Shown one piece after another: positions 50,201-61,228 of a stretch of DNA of 64,000 nt. The number at the start of each line of letters is the position of its first letter. Position 1 is the first letter of the stretch. Source of the stretch: Neopestalotiopsis rosae (lineage: Eukaryota; Ascomycota; Sordariomycetes; Amphisphaeriales; Sporocadaceae). Location of the stretch: the NCBI GenBank assembly GCA_023078685.1, contig JALGAS010000006.1:2542001-2606000 (forward strand), in the 5' to 3' direction. A program made the position numbers and the translations under genes. Under the pieces are notes generated by a model. The model ran no database searches. It had not been told where the DNA came from and saw only the letters and a list, made by a program, of their open reading frames with translations.

Positions 50201-51561
50201 CTCCAATGATTTCTTATCGTTGATATGGCTTTATGATTGACGGACGGGCTGTAAACCGCTTTGAAACTATGTTGTACGTAGTAGACAACTTCTGACTACA
50301 ATACTGTTTTCTCCATAGCCGCAGTTTGAGGAAGTACTGACCTTGAGGACAGAGCGACAGAAGAGAATAGGTAGTGAGTTTGATCGTAACAGTCCGGTGC
50401 AACAAGTCGGTGATTTACTTCCTCCCAGACCACCACACTTCACTTAATCAAATACAATATGAGATTTAGGGCTGATTTACCATATGCCAGATGCTGTTTG
50501 TCTCAACGGTGTGTCTGATTCATCTAAGATAAGAACCTGCTATCATGGCTGATTGAACATCATCCTCAGCTCCAAGCCATTGAGATAGCTGCCTCCTGAA
50601 TTGCGTGCAACCCCATGAAGCCTCTGGAGAGACATGTGGCGTAAACGATGTGAGCCGTGGCTGGAATAGACCCTGTTGAGCAGTGACGGTGACTCAGCAG
50701 GAGATTGCTCTTCCCTCACGAGGAGCATGGTACTTCTTTATTGGATGAAGGACCGAGAGTTGCAGATACCATCATCGGCCCACGAGTATCGCCAACAAGG
50801 CGCTGGCTGGGCGGGCGACCCAACATGTCCGTTGCCAGAGGACAACAGCCGCTTCACAGCCAAGAAGCTGCAAGAGACAAATATTATTTTCGGTAGAGCA
50901 AAGCAATTGCTACGGACAATCAGTTAAGGTTAAGTCTGCGATACTTACAAAGAAAAACCTAGTTAGCCCAATAGTCTAACCTTGTCTGCAGATTTGCGGG
51001 AAAAATACAGTTTAGCACTTAACGGTGCCCGGGACTGGACCTGGCGTAGAGGGAAAAAAGTTGGCTTCCTTCTCAATGTCATCTATCTGCTATGTGACCC
51101 CCAATTCCAATCTCACACCAGGGCTGAAGGCAATCGTTTTTTCCCTACCGGGACGATCCTGGATCTTGAAGAAAAAGACAACGAAAGCCCGAAAAAGACT
51201 TTCATCCGTTATGCTAATCGGTCCTTTACGCATCTGAAGTGTTATTGGGATGACTCGAGAGAAGGGAAACGGTGATTACGATATGCTTGATAATATTGAA
51301 TGGACTCTTCTATTGGGAAAGCAATTGGAAACTATGCAACGAATCTGGTTTCGCAAAGCATTCAAGGCGAGGGACTAGCGAGACAATTGAGACGTAGCGG
51401 GAGATCATCCCTCTTTGCCTAGCACATTATAGCTTGTACAGCCTCTTTCGTCCGATACTAGAATACGGTTAATGCATCCATTATTAGACTTGTGGATTAT
51501 CGAAATGTCGATTATTTTGTGTCCCTGGAAATCATTCAACCGGCCGAAGATAACCGTGTTT
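47237..51561. other. RhoGAP promoter side and AT-rich gene-free DNA
   Basis: The first 600 bp are the upstream region of the RhoGAP gene, with GGTAGGTAA words near 47400-47450. From about 48.4 to 50.5 kb the base composition is visibly more AT-rich than elsewhere and open frames are short. No transposase or reverse transcriptase frame could be recognised. Confidence 0.5.
49272..49298. repeat. Perfect inverted repeat, 11-bp arms
   Basis: The arms ACTTTTCGAAG and CTTCGAAAAGT flank the 5-nt loop CAAAT. It lies in the AT-rich spacer with no adjacent gene. Confidence 0.85.
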
Positions 51562-52187
51562 TTAGAAACCCATCCTTGGAAGCACGTCAACATGGAATTT
51601 TCCTGAGCGTCCAGGCAAGGCCATTTCATATACAAAAGCCTTGTCATGTTTCAGCTCAGAGCCCCGAGCACATCGTGACCATATACCTATATACGACTGG
51701 TTGCACTCGTTGGTAAAGCCACTAACTTCTTGGTCCTGGGCCATCCTCGTGCATGACAAGTCGTCTGTGTGCTTGCAGCTAGCTCGCCTTTACCTGCAAG
51801 TGATCTTGGGGGAAGTGCGGCAATGGTGGTTTAGACCGTGGAGCGCCCACGCCAAGAAGATTGGACAGCTTCTCGTAGGCGTCCAAATCGGGAATTCCGT
51901 TGATTAGTTCTTGGAGGCTTACCATATGATGAAAGTGTTCGTGCAGCCAGAAGTTGCCGACTGTGCAGCTCACGCCTCGTCGCAGGCGATCCAAGGGACT
52001 TGAGCTGTCGTCGATCTATCATGTGTTCTACTGAGCGCGATCTCCATCGCAATTCACCAGCATCTCTCCGACATTCCTATTAACATGGCGGACAAAGGAA
52101 GCAGCGGCAAGCCACGATTTTACGTACCTTGACTAGAATCTTAGTCGGTGAACCTCGTGCTGGTATACGGTAGTCGTCAGTCTTGTA
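51562..52187 (-). CDS. Putative three-exon gene or gene remnant, family unknown
   Basis: On the - strand, open segments 52187-52128, 52015-51794 and 51735-51562 join in the same phase (the last two are exact multiples of three). The donors are GTACGT and GTAAAG, and the acceptors ATAG and CCCAG. The product would read through YRIPARGSPTKILV, then LDRLRRGVSC, NFWLHEHFHHMVSLQELI and LDAYEKLSNLLG, then ELKHDKAFVYEMALPG and a stop. The composition is protein-like, unlike the surrounding frames. No start codon was found upstream: a stop at 52190-52188 closes the first segment, so either more exons exist or this is the 3' piece of a broken gene. I do not recognise the family. Confidence 0.35.
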
Positions 52188-54501
52188 TTAGTAAAGTGGT
52201 TGCATCCAGCTATGGATCGTAAACGTGCCTTGCTAGAGCCTAGAGGGAGGTTGGCGCGGTTGGTCAATGAGAGTTTTTAGAGGGAGAACAAGTACTAGAG
52301 TGCTGCTGTATGTTATTTGGGAACACACCAAGTCTCGTACCAAACGTTGACTCTTCAGGTCCTAATGTCCCGACTTCAATTCATGCTTTCTTAGCATATT
52401 TGGGTCATAATTCATCTATTCTGATCTTCATCGCCCTGCCACGAAAAGCAAAGAAAGCTGCTTCTTTTGTCCGATCTGATCAGCATACAGCTGCTGCTTT
52501 TGAGCTTGATGGCCTTCATGGGGGTTTCCCGCTGCGCTCCACCAGGAAGACCCCGGCTGCTCTTGGCCGATGCTGATCCACCGCGGCAGCAGCGGAGCGG
52601 AGCCCATCAAGTGCCAGATAGTGGCACCAGCAGACCAGCAAAACCAGCTAAACCAGCCAGCTTCAGCTTTGCCAGCAACCAAAAATTTACAGTGCACGTA
52701 TTATTCCGTACACTTGAGCCAGTCAGTCACCAGTCACTCAACGGGCAGCCGAGGAAGACAGGGAGAAGTGAGCAATGGAAGAAGACTGGTCGAATGGACA
52801 GTACAGATCCGCACATGCCGAGGCCTTGCGATGATCGAATGATGCTGATCCCATATTCATTTGTCGGAATAAACATGAATGATGAAGGGCTTTTCCCTCC
52901 TCCTCTTTGTCGTTCCTATTCAAAGCCTGGAGAGGCTGGTGGTCTTGATTTCTATCGCGATCGTTACAAGCATTGAAAGCCAAGCTATGGAGATGAATTA
53001 TGTACTCCTCAATGGGGTAATTTGATGCCTTTTTGCAGAACTGGCCTAGCGATCGCCTGAGTACTTCGGTACATACCTAGGTTATCCAGCTGTGCCTAGA
53101 CTAGATAATTCTATGAATGCTTTGGTGAGAGTCCATTGCACTTGTTGACGTATGCCGTGGGCTGCGGATACGTATGAGTAGATGTGAAAAGAAATCAAGG
53201 TCCCAGCGTGCGCGAATGCTCTGAATATCTATCACTTTTCCCTTTTGTGGTCGCAAGTCGACTGATCATCAAGAGAAACACAAGACCGACTGCTGCTTGC
53301 TCCCTTGCTTGCTTTGCCTCTGCTGTGCTGCTCTGCATCTGCTTTTTGCATCTCGGGCTGCAGCTCCTGCTGCCATTCGGTCCCCCCCTTCCCCCCTCCC
53401 GCCTCTCCCCCCAGCAGCCCCAGCAAGTCCCAGCACTCCCAGCCAGAGAAAGCTGCCCTCTTGACCACCCAGAACCCGAGACCGTTTGCTCGAACCCATG
53501 TATGCTGGCATTGACGACCGGGGTACGAGCTTGATGTTTGGACTTCCCTGTCACCTTCTCTCGCATTGATCGAGCATCTTTCATCTGCATCTAGCGGTCT
53601 GAACTGAACGAACGCCTTTGGCCAAAGGCCACCTGACGCCTCTTCCGCGCCTCCGCCTGCCGTAGGTAAACCAGCAAGAGAAGCGCCCGATTTATTATGC
53701 CAATACCTCTGCTACCACCATTCCGACTGTAGAGCTCCTTAGGTTCATGCAAGTAGCTCTTATCCTACTACATACATGGCCAGCCTAGGAATTATCGCAT
53801 CTGGCTTTCGCGGATGATTTATTTATTATCGATTGATTGATTGATTGGATTCATTGCACCACTATATATCGCTATTGGCCATCATAAGCGCGCCGCACAA
53901 TCCCCACGACTTTGCGACAGTGTCATTTTGCAGTTTTCAGAAACCCCCGTCCTCGTCGCCACCAATAATCGCGAACACAATTATTGAGAAACCCCGCCAG
54001 TCCGGTACGGTAGGTACAGTACATTGCAGTACAGTACATACATTTACCCTCCGCGCCCGCTTTGGTGGATGATCTTCACAACAAAGCGCACCTTTACCGA
54101 TAATACCTATCGTGCAGCATCCCTCCAGCCTTTCGAGTTTACCTGGTGCTGGGAATGCGAGAATATCCAGAGTGATTTATACTCCTTCACGATAGAAGCC
54201 ACCCACTTCCACCCTGAATCGCCATATGCTCATCGTCTGGGGGGCGCCTCCTACGTACCCAAGTAGCGATTTGTCCATGGGTACTGCGTCGTTTCTTGAG
54301 CCCCGCGCCCAATCATCGTCAACCACCCCACTGATCGCATTAGAGGAACTGGAACTGGATGGCAAGTGATCTGCTGTCATACCCCACCACGGCGCTGCGA
54401 AACTGGGCATATCTCAACTCGACCTTTGCCGCCCATTTCTTCCTCTCATCGTTGTCGTCGTCGTCTTCTTCAGCAGCTTCCCACGCCCGCGTGCGGTGAC
54501 G
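52188..54501. other. Upstream region of the RBR ligase gene
   Basis: No supported gene. Local ACCAGC-rich microrepeats occur at about 52621-52665, a C-rich pyrimidine tract at about 53380-53430, and four GATT units at 53830-53845. A C/T-rich leader with CGT runs lies just before the start codon at 54502. Confidence 0.5.
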
Positions 54502-56705
54502 ATGCCGGCTCCAGAGCCTCCGCCCCCCGATGGCAGCACGACCGACATGGTCGCATACGCTCCTCCCGAATTAGCAGAGGCCGACTTTTGGAGCCAGGTC
54601 TTTGGTCTGAGCTCCGATGAGGCCATGAAAAATATTGACGATCTGTCTGCAAAAGCTGCGAATCTGGGCATCACAGTGCCGCGGCCATCCACTGCGCGCT
54701 CCACAACGGAAAGGTATACGTCGGTTATGGATTCATACACAACATCAGAGACGGGGCATGCGCGCACTGCATCGGGCGAGTCAAAATGCTCCGCAAGCAC
54801 TACCTTGACCTCCATGTCCGCCAACGACAGCCAGTCGGACCCTGCCCCGATTGCGCTCAATCGCAAGAGGTCGCGAAATCTCGTTTTCGCGCAATATGAC
54901 AAGCTGCTCGCGCAGGCTAATCCGAGGTTGGACCAGCCAAAACATGCAAGTCTGCCATTGTCAACAATGGAGCGCCACAATTCGACACCCAGTCTTCTGA
55001 GTGTGAGCACAAGAAAAAGCTATTTAAGTATTAGAAATGGCATTCTCAAGATTCGGCGGAAACGGAAAACATCGCCATTCCCCGAGGCCCTTATTAAGTT
55101 AGTCAACGATCCGGATGGTAGCGCCACCAGTCACTAACGGGATTATAGTTCATGTAGCGCTTGTCGTGAAGACTTCAAGCCGGACCAGATACTAGAGAGG
55201 CTGCCATGTGGGCATAGCTATTGCACGAAATGCCTGGGTATCATGATCAACCAGGCTGTAAAGGACGAAACAAAAATGCCGCCCAGGTGCTGCATACAGC
55301 CGATTCCGGGTTTATTGATCAAATCCCTGCTCAGTCGTGAAGAGCAAACTGCCTTCCTCAAGGCCGTGCAACAATATTCGACGCCCTGGGAGAACCGCAT
55401 CTTCTGTTCAAACCCCAACTGTGGCGAATTTATCCCTCCCAGGGTCAAGGTTGACCCAAAACACCCATTTCAGACCACGTGCCGTACTTGCCAAACCAAA
55501 GTCTGTGTTATGTGCAAACGAGACGCGCATCCCATCGGCCATGACTGCCCCTCAGACACGGAATTGGAGGCGGTTCTGAAGATTGGAGAAGCATCGGGAT
55601 GGAGGCGATGTTACAAATGTCGAAACCTGGTGGAGCTCACCCAAGGCTGTAGCCACATGACATGTCGATGTAAAGCACAGGTGAGTTGTTATATCTAGTA
55701 GTGCGCCTCAACATATTAGGCTCGCCACTCCATGACATCAACTGTGATTTGTGGTGGAATTTACTAACTGCGAATTAGTTCTGTTATGTGTGTGGAGGCG
55801 TCTGGGATGGCACTGTCGGATGTCCGAATTATTGTAATGGCGAGGAAGAGCTCGAGCGTCGGCGCATCGAAGAAGCGGAACGATTAGCTGCTCAAGAGGC
55901 CGAGGAAGCTTTGGCTAAAGAGGCAGCAGAGAAGGAAGCCACGGAACTTCTGGAAGCAGATACACGCACCAAGGAATCGCCCGAATTTCAAGCAATGCGC
56001 CGCGAACAAATTGACGAGATGGAAAGGTTCCGTGTGCACGAGAGGAAGACGAAATGGCTCATGTGGACTCGGCAGTCCCAAGAAAAGCTGTCTCTGGTCG
56101 AGAAGCATTCAGGTATGATCGAAAAGATGAAGGAACGCCATGCCAAGACGACTTCAAACCTCGAGGACCGCCAAGTACAGGCAGAGCTCGAGCTGCGCAT
56201 GTCGCTCGAGCAGAGCGAGCGAAATGTCCGTATCCGGCTCAAGCACATGGAGGCTTATTGCGATGGCCTTGGCCAAAACCCTGATGCCGGCATGCCCAAA
56301 CGCACCGTTACCGAAAGGGATCTACGCGAACTCGGTCAGCAATACAATGTGGAGAAGAATATGAGGCAACTTCACCAAGCCAAGATCAACGTGATGCGCG
56401 ACCGTCAATCAAAGGCCCTGGAGGAATTGCAACAAAGACAAGACGACGAATTGGACAAACTCCTTGAGAAGAATCGGGCCGAGCTTGAGGCTTTGGAGTC
56501 TATTTTTGCAGATCAAGAAGACGCACTTGCCATGACGTTCAATACAAGAAGGAACACCATGGACAAGCGATGGGGGCTGTCGATGCGTATTCTGCAGAAA
56601 GAAATGGAGGATAATGCGGGGTTGCGCTACTCGATTCTAGATCCCTTGGAGTGGCCTCACGAGAAAGAATCCTCGGAAGATGGTTTATCACCCGTGGAGG
56701 AGTAG
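54502..56705 (+). CDS. RBR (RING-IBR-RING) E3 ubiquitin ligase
   Basis: Exons 54502-55097, 55149-55680 and 55779-56705 give 2055 nt (684 residues); the introns are 51 and 98 bp, the second with a TTACTAAC branch. The first 198 residues are Ser/Thr-rich and disordered. RING1 starts at C201 (CSAC, LPCGHSYCTKCL). The IBR runs from about C285 to C332 (FCSNPNCGEF, CRTCQTKVCVMC). RING2 begins at C353 (RCYKCRNLVE), and the likely catalytic cysteine is in QGCSHMTC, near residue 366. RBR ligases take ubiquitin from an E2 onto this cysteine before transfer to substrate. After RING2 (FCYVCGGVW) come about 180 Glu/Arg/Lys-rich residues forming a long coiled coil. The start chosen is the first ATG of the frame; the substrate is unknown. 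Confidence 0.92.
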
Positions 56706-57762
56706 GGGCTGGGAATCATCAGTCGGCGCCTCACTACAGTTGCCTCTGATACACGAACGATCGCAATTAACACAACGATATCAACAACCTCGACAACATA
56801 GAACAATCGAATCTCACGAGGCTTTTCTTTCCTTCTTTTTTTATGGATTAGCGACAGACTGGCAATGTTTATCATGGGAGAAATGATTCTGATTTCATTT
56901 ACGAGCACATATCATATTCTGGCGTTTTTTTTTTTTTTCAAGCTTGGGTCTACTACTTCTATTTGTTTCCCCTCCCTTATGCAGAGTACGAGGATATACC
57001 CAGCCGTCACGGCACAAGCACGCATTACTAGGACGAGGCATATTTAGGAGTTTTTGTCATATCTGCAGCTAAGAGATTGAGGGGATTGCGCCGTTTTAAG
57101 GCTTCGGAGATATATCTTGCACCAAGCGCAAAGCAGAACGTTAGGGATCACTTCCAATTAGGCCCTCAAGGTCAACAGCCATGAGCCGATGTCTACATGA
57201 TTTAGCCTTGTTGGCAGTTTTATTACAGGCAGAAATACATTCATAAACTCAGTTCCTGCAGCCAACGGCTCCCATTCGGTGTCTACACTGCATATACTTT
57301 TGCACAATGGCGTTGGTTCTGGTGGCAATGATGCTTCTTCGGTCATTTACAGCACCCTAAATTGAATACCCATTGGGTACGTACAATTACATGGATGAGA
57401 ACAGACTTGTGCCCTGCAGCTTTTGAACTTTTGCATTGTCGAATGATCCAAACCAGGTTCCTATATATACCCCCGAATGTTCCTGTCATTCGCCCAACTG
57501 AGAAGGAACTGACTTCTTCCTCACATCATTCTACTCTGAGAACACTTCCTGTTTATGGAGTAGCAGTAATCGACTTGTACGCTCGGCGTGTTCAACACAC
57601 ACGCGTTACCCTTGACACAATCTCGTACCGATTGAACGGTAGGTAGCAAATGATAATTGCTCAGGCATTTCCATCCGTTGCTTCTTTGCCGCGACCTCTG
57701 CCTTCTCCATATTCCCCATCTTCAACGCTTTTGACCACAACTCTGTGAGCAAATAGGAAAAG
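56706..57762. other. Spacer between RBR ligase and MFS transporter genes
   Basis: It contains the 3' end of the ligase gene with a T14 tract (56925-56938). A TATATATA-like word near 57465, about 300 bp upstream of the transporter start, may be a core promoter element. No gene is seen. Confidence 0.5.
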
Positions 57763-60015
57763 ATGAGTGTGCAGGGAGCGGCGACTACTGCCACGGAGGC
57801 AGGTGTTGCCGCGAACCACCCAAATGCGGAGTTGGTGGTTGGGAGTTCGCAGCTCTTTCAAGACAACGAGCTTCGATACGTTCCCATGCCCACCCCGGAT
57901 CCAAAAGGTAATTAATAAATCCTTACCTAATGGTGATGAGAATCTGATATTGACGCGGAAACAGACCCTTTAAACCTTCCAGAATGGCGAAAGTGGGTTG
58001 CCATTATGTCATTGTGCTTCTGTGAGTATTCCCTTCCTGTCAGTCAAATATGATCCTGGGCTGGGATAAAGATTCTGACAAGAGATTTGAAGTCGGCTCC
58101 CTCGGTCTGACCATAGAGGGCATCATTGCCGGCCTCCTCCCGGTCTTCTACTTTGATTATAACGGCGTTAGTACCGAAGCCTTGCAGGAGCTCTTTGAAA
58201 TGTCTCAATTTGTTCAGCCTGATGGAGGATCGTCTGGCGGCGGCGGCAACAGTGGTGGTAATCCTATGTCGTTCAACATACTCGAACAGATGGCAACTTG
58301 GGAGTCGACCACACCACTGTGGAAAGTGGCAATGCTGGGCACAGTACCGCTTATATTCAACGGCGTCTCCTCCTTCTTTCTCGTGCCCCTTTCCTCCGCC
58401 ATTGGTCGGCGACCCGTGCTCCTGACGGCTGGTACGCTGGCTTGGATCGGCGGCATCTGGGCCATGAACAGCAAGGGCCTCCCAGATCACATCGGCGCGC
58501 GCTGCCTCCAGGCCCTTGGCGCCGGCGCAGTTGAAGCCATGATCCCGCTCATCATCCAGGACATGACATTTATTCATCAGCGCAGCACGGCTTTGGCCAC
58601 GCTGAATGCTAGCCAAGGTGTACTCATTCTTGGTCTGGGCATGCTCAGGTCAGTGATGTCAAGACCCACGTTCCCCCCTTTGCAAAACGTTTATACAGTG
58701 ATGCTCATATCTTATAAAGCCCAGTCATAGCCTTTTACAAGAGTTGGAGGATATTGTACTTGATCTTGTCGATGTTCACTCTCGCTTCGTGGATTGGCGT
58801 GTTCTTGTGCGTGCCCGAGACACGCAGAGAAAGGTCAAACGATGAATTAGGTGAGTGCCATCCCAACATAAACAACAACAGACATTCTAGGAACTGACTT
58901 TTCTTTTCTTCACGATAGCTGGCCAACCAGTTTATACCCTCAGATCTGGCGAGGTTCGCCCTAGACTTGACTCGGGCACCTACGGACCTCGAACCTTGCG
59001 GTCCAACTTTGGTGTCCTCAACGTTCCCATCCGCTGGGACCTCGGCAAGACAACACTTTTCCAGACCTTGAAATGTATACTCTTTCCCACGGTGGCTTGG
59101 GCCACCTTGTTGACCGGAGTCCTCAGCGGCGCCGGCACCGCCATGGCCCAGACCACGTCGGTGGCGCTCCTGCTGATGGGCTGGGACTTGAGATTGCTGG
59201 GCATGGCGGGCCTGGCCATGCTCTGCGCCACGCCCTTCACCTGGCTCATCGCGGGCTGGGCCGCTGACAAGGTCTGCAACTTGATTGCCCGGGCGCGCAA
59301 CGGCCGTCGCGAGCCCGAGATGCACCTGGTCAACATTATCTTCCCGACCATCTGCGCCGTCCTGGGCATCGTCGTATATGGATACATTGGCGACCACATA
59401 CGTACGATCCCGCGACCGGATTATGCTCTGCTCGCGATGGTTAGCTTACATACTCTGGGCTCCGCTTGCATCAATACTACCCTTCAGGTCTTCCTCCTGG
59501 AAAGCTTCCCAAGCCATGCCAGGTTAGTAGTCCAAGACTCTTGTATATCGTTGGTTTGGATTGAATGCATTGCAGAACAAGTGCTAACTGTCTACCAAAA
59601 TAGCCCCATTCTCATCGTGTACTCGTCCATCCGTCTGCTGCTCGGCTTCGTGACGGCTTTCCAGGCCACCCAATGGGTCAAGGACATGGGTTTCTTGCCC
59701 ATGTACGGCATATACGGCGGCATCATTCTCATTCTGGCCCTATTCGGCCTGCCAGTCTTGCTCCTGGGCCGGAAACTCCGCACTTTCGCCGTCGGCACCG
59801 TCGACAACGGGCAGGGTTTTCGCTGGTGTCGGATCAATTGGAGACCATGGCGACGAGCCCACCCTGATGAACCGCTGACGAGCAATCCCCCTACCGAGCC
59901 ACCACCCCGTCGCATGGAGCCGAGAGACGAGCCGCCGGGGTATGTCATTCTACGGAGCCGAGCACCCTTTGCCCAGGTCAACGCGATTTTGGATCCGCAG
60001 TCGGTTATATCGTGA
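57763..60015 (+). CDS. Major facilitator superfamily transporter (12 TM type)
   Basis: Six exons, 57763-57907, 57965-58021, 58093-58648, 58720-58850, 58919-59522 and 59604-60015, give 1905 nt (634 residues), all in phase. The cytosolic N-terminus ends with NLPEWRKW, common in fungal DHA1-type proton antiporters. TM1 (LGLTIEGIIAGLLPVFYF) is followed by an unusually long loop containing a Gly/Ser-rich stretch (GGSSGGGGNSGG). The MFS loop 2-3 motif appears as SSAIGRRPVLL. A central hydrophilic loop (ETRRERSNDE to LRSNFGVLNVP) splits the two halves, and the second half has the remaining helices (WATLLTGVLSGAGTAMAQ, YGIYGGIILILALFGLPVLLLG). The C-terminal tail of about 90 residues is Pro/Arg-rich. 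Substrate and location (probably plasma membrane) are inferred only. Its neighbours do not form a metabolite cluster. Confidence 0.88.
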
Positions 60016-61228
60016 GTATGCCTAGTAGGTTCGATACCGAGGAGTAAAGACCCACTGTCACGGCCTGACAGTGGCAGACAAGAGACGGAACCTGGTTTAC
60101 ATAACCTGCTTTGTCACATTTGTCTCTCTTGCCATGTCACGAGGTCCCGGGATTAAGTCCCATTTTCTTTTGTTAGGAGATACCGTTGATGTCGGTCAGT
60201 ATAAGGAGAGACAACTCGACCACGATGATCAGAAGATCACAACGGTTTGTTATAAATTGCCCTCATTTGGAGTTGGTTCAGTGCCCCATTGCTTTTGTGG
60301 GAAGACACCGTTGATGTCGGTTCGTACAAGGAGATTCAACTCGACTTTGGTGATCAGAATATCACAACGGTTTGTTATAATTTGCCTTCTTGTTGGACTT
60401 GGTCTTTTATGGGCATTGATTCTATCATTTCCTAGGAACATGATTAGATAGTTTTCAAAATGAAACTACGTAAATATCAAATAACACCGTCTTTCATGAT
60501 CGATTACAGATGGCGATGTCACTTTTTACTTCTCATTCATATCAATACTCAATGTCTTTGGTCGTCGCCTTGGAAGAGCATACCCGAAATACACCACGTT
60601 GAAAGTATATCGACCTCTCTCAAGTCACCGAACTCCCCACCCTTTACAATTGTTGGCTGCTTAGTATCCATATATCAAGGCCTTTACTCTTGCACCTACA
60701 CAGGCATGATGACGGATGGAAACAGTAGGTCGCTCTATCGAGTAAGTGCCCCAAAAACCTTATGTCCGATAGAGGCTAGGTGCAGTAGTCCTCCCAAGTG
60801 TGGTGGAGTTTCATTCGATGGTGGTTAGACTAGACCCCTGTTTCTTAGAGTTCTCCACCACGATCCTTCAGGTACGTAGGGTAGGTACTTGCATAAATAA
60901 GCTCAACATCCGCTTCTTCTAGTAACCTGTCATCGACTGACATTCTGCAGCCTAACTTTGCTAAATGATAAGAAGGTGTGATCATCTCGCACTGCATATC
61001 ACGAGGCAGAAGTTTCCTTTCTTCTTCTCGAATTTGGAGTCTGATTAAGGTACGAACGTCGTTTGACACTCGTCCTTGGCATTGGAATACGGATGCCTAG
61101 CAGACTCAATCTCCACGTGGGGTACCCTCAGGTGTAGGCACCCGAGATTCTTCCTCGTGCTGTGTTTCATTATACGATCGGTGGCTCTCGTAAGAATTGA
61201 TTTCGGGCTGGCGATTGGCTAGGCCGAG
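60016..61228. other. Spacer with duplicated coding-like segment
   Basis: Between the transporter and the BTB gene. Besides the 125-bp duplication described separately, no gene is supported. Confidence 0.5.
60159..60410 (+). repeat. Imperfect tandem duplication, period about 125 bp
   Basis: Copy A (about 60159-60280) and copy B (about 60286-60410) match closely over about 100 bp. Both can be read as DTVDVGxYKExQLD, then a DQ-ITTVCY-LPS segment. The copies are in different frames, since 125 is not a multiple of three, and no start-to-stop gene contains both. Confidence 0.8.

Noticed and set aside
52467..52976. Frame with a signal-peptide-like beginning
   Set aside because: The hydrophobic start depends on a TTG codon; the next ATG lacks the signal, and the rest is Arg/Pro/Ser-rich.
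53195..53590. 131-codon frame on the - strand
   Set aside because: It arises from a C/T-rich tract read in reverse (Gly/Arg-rich), typical of promoter DNA.
58044..58616. 190-codon frame on the - strand
   Set aside because: Antisense to the MFS transporter exon, whose spliced frame is complete.
58735..59397. 220-codon frame on the - strand
   Set aside because: Also antisense to transporter exons; no family resemblance.
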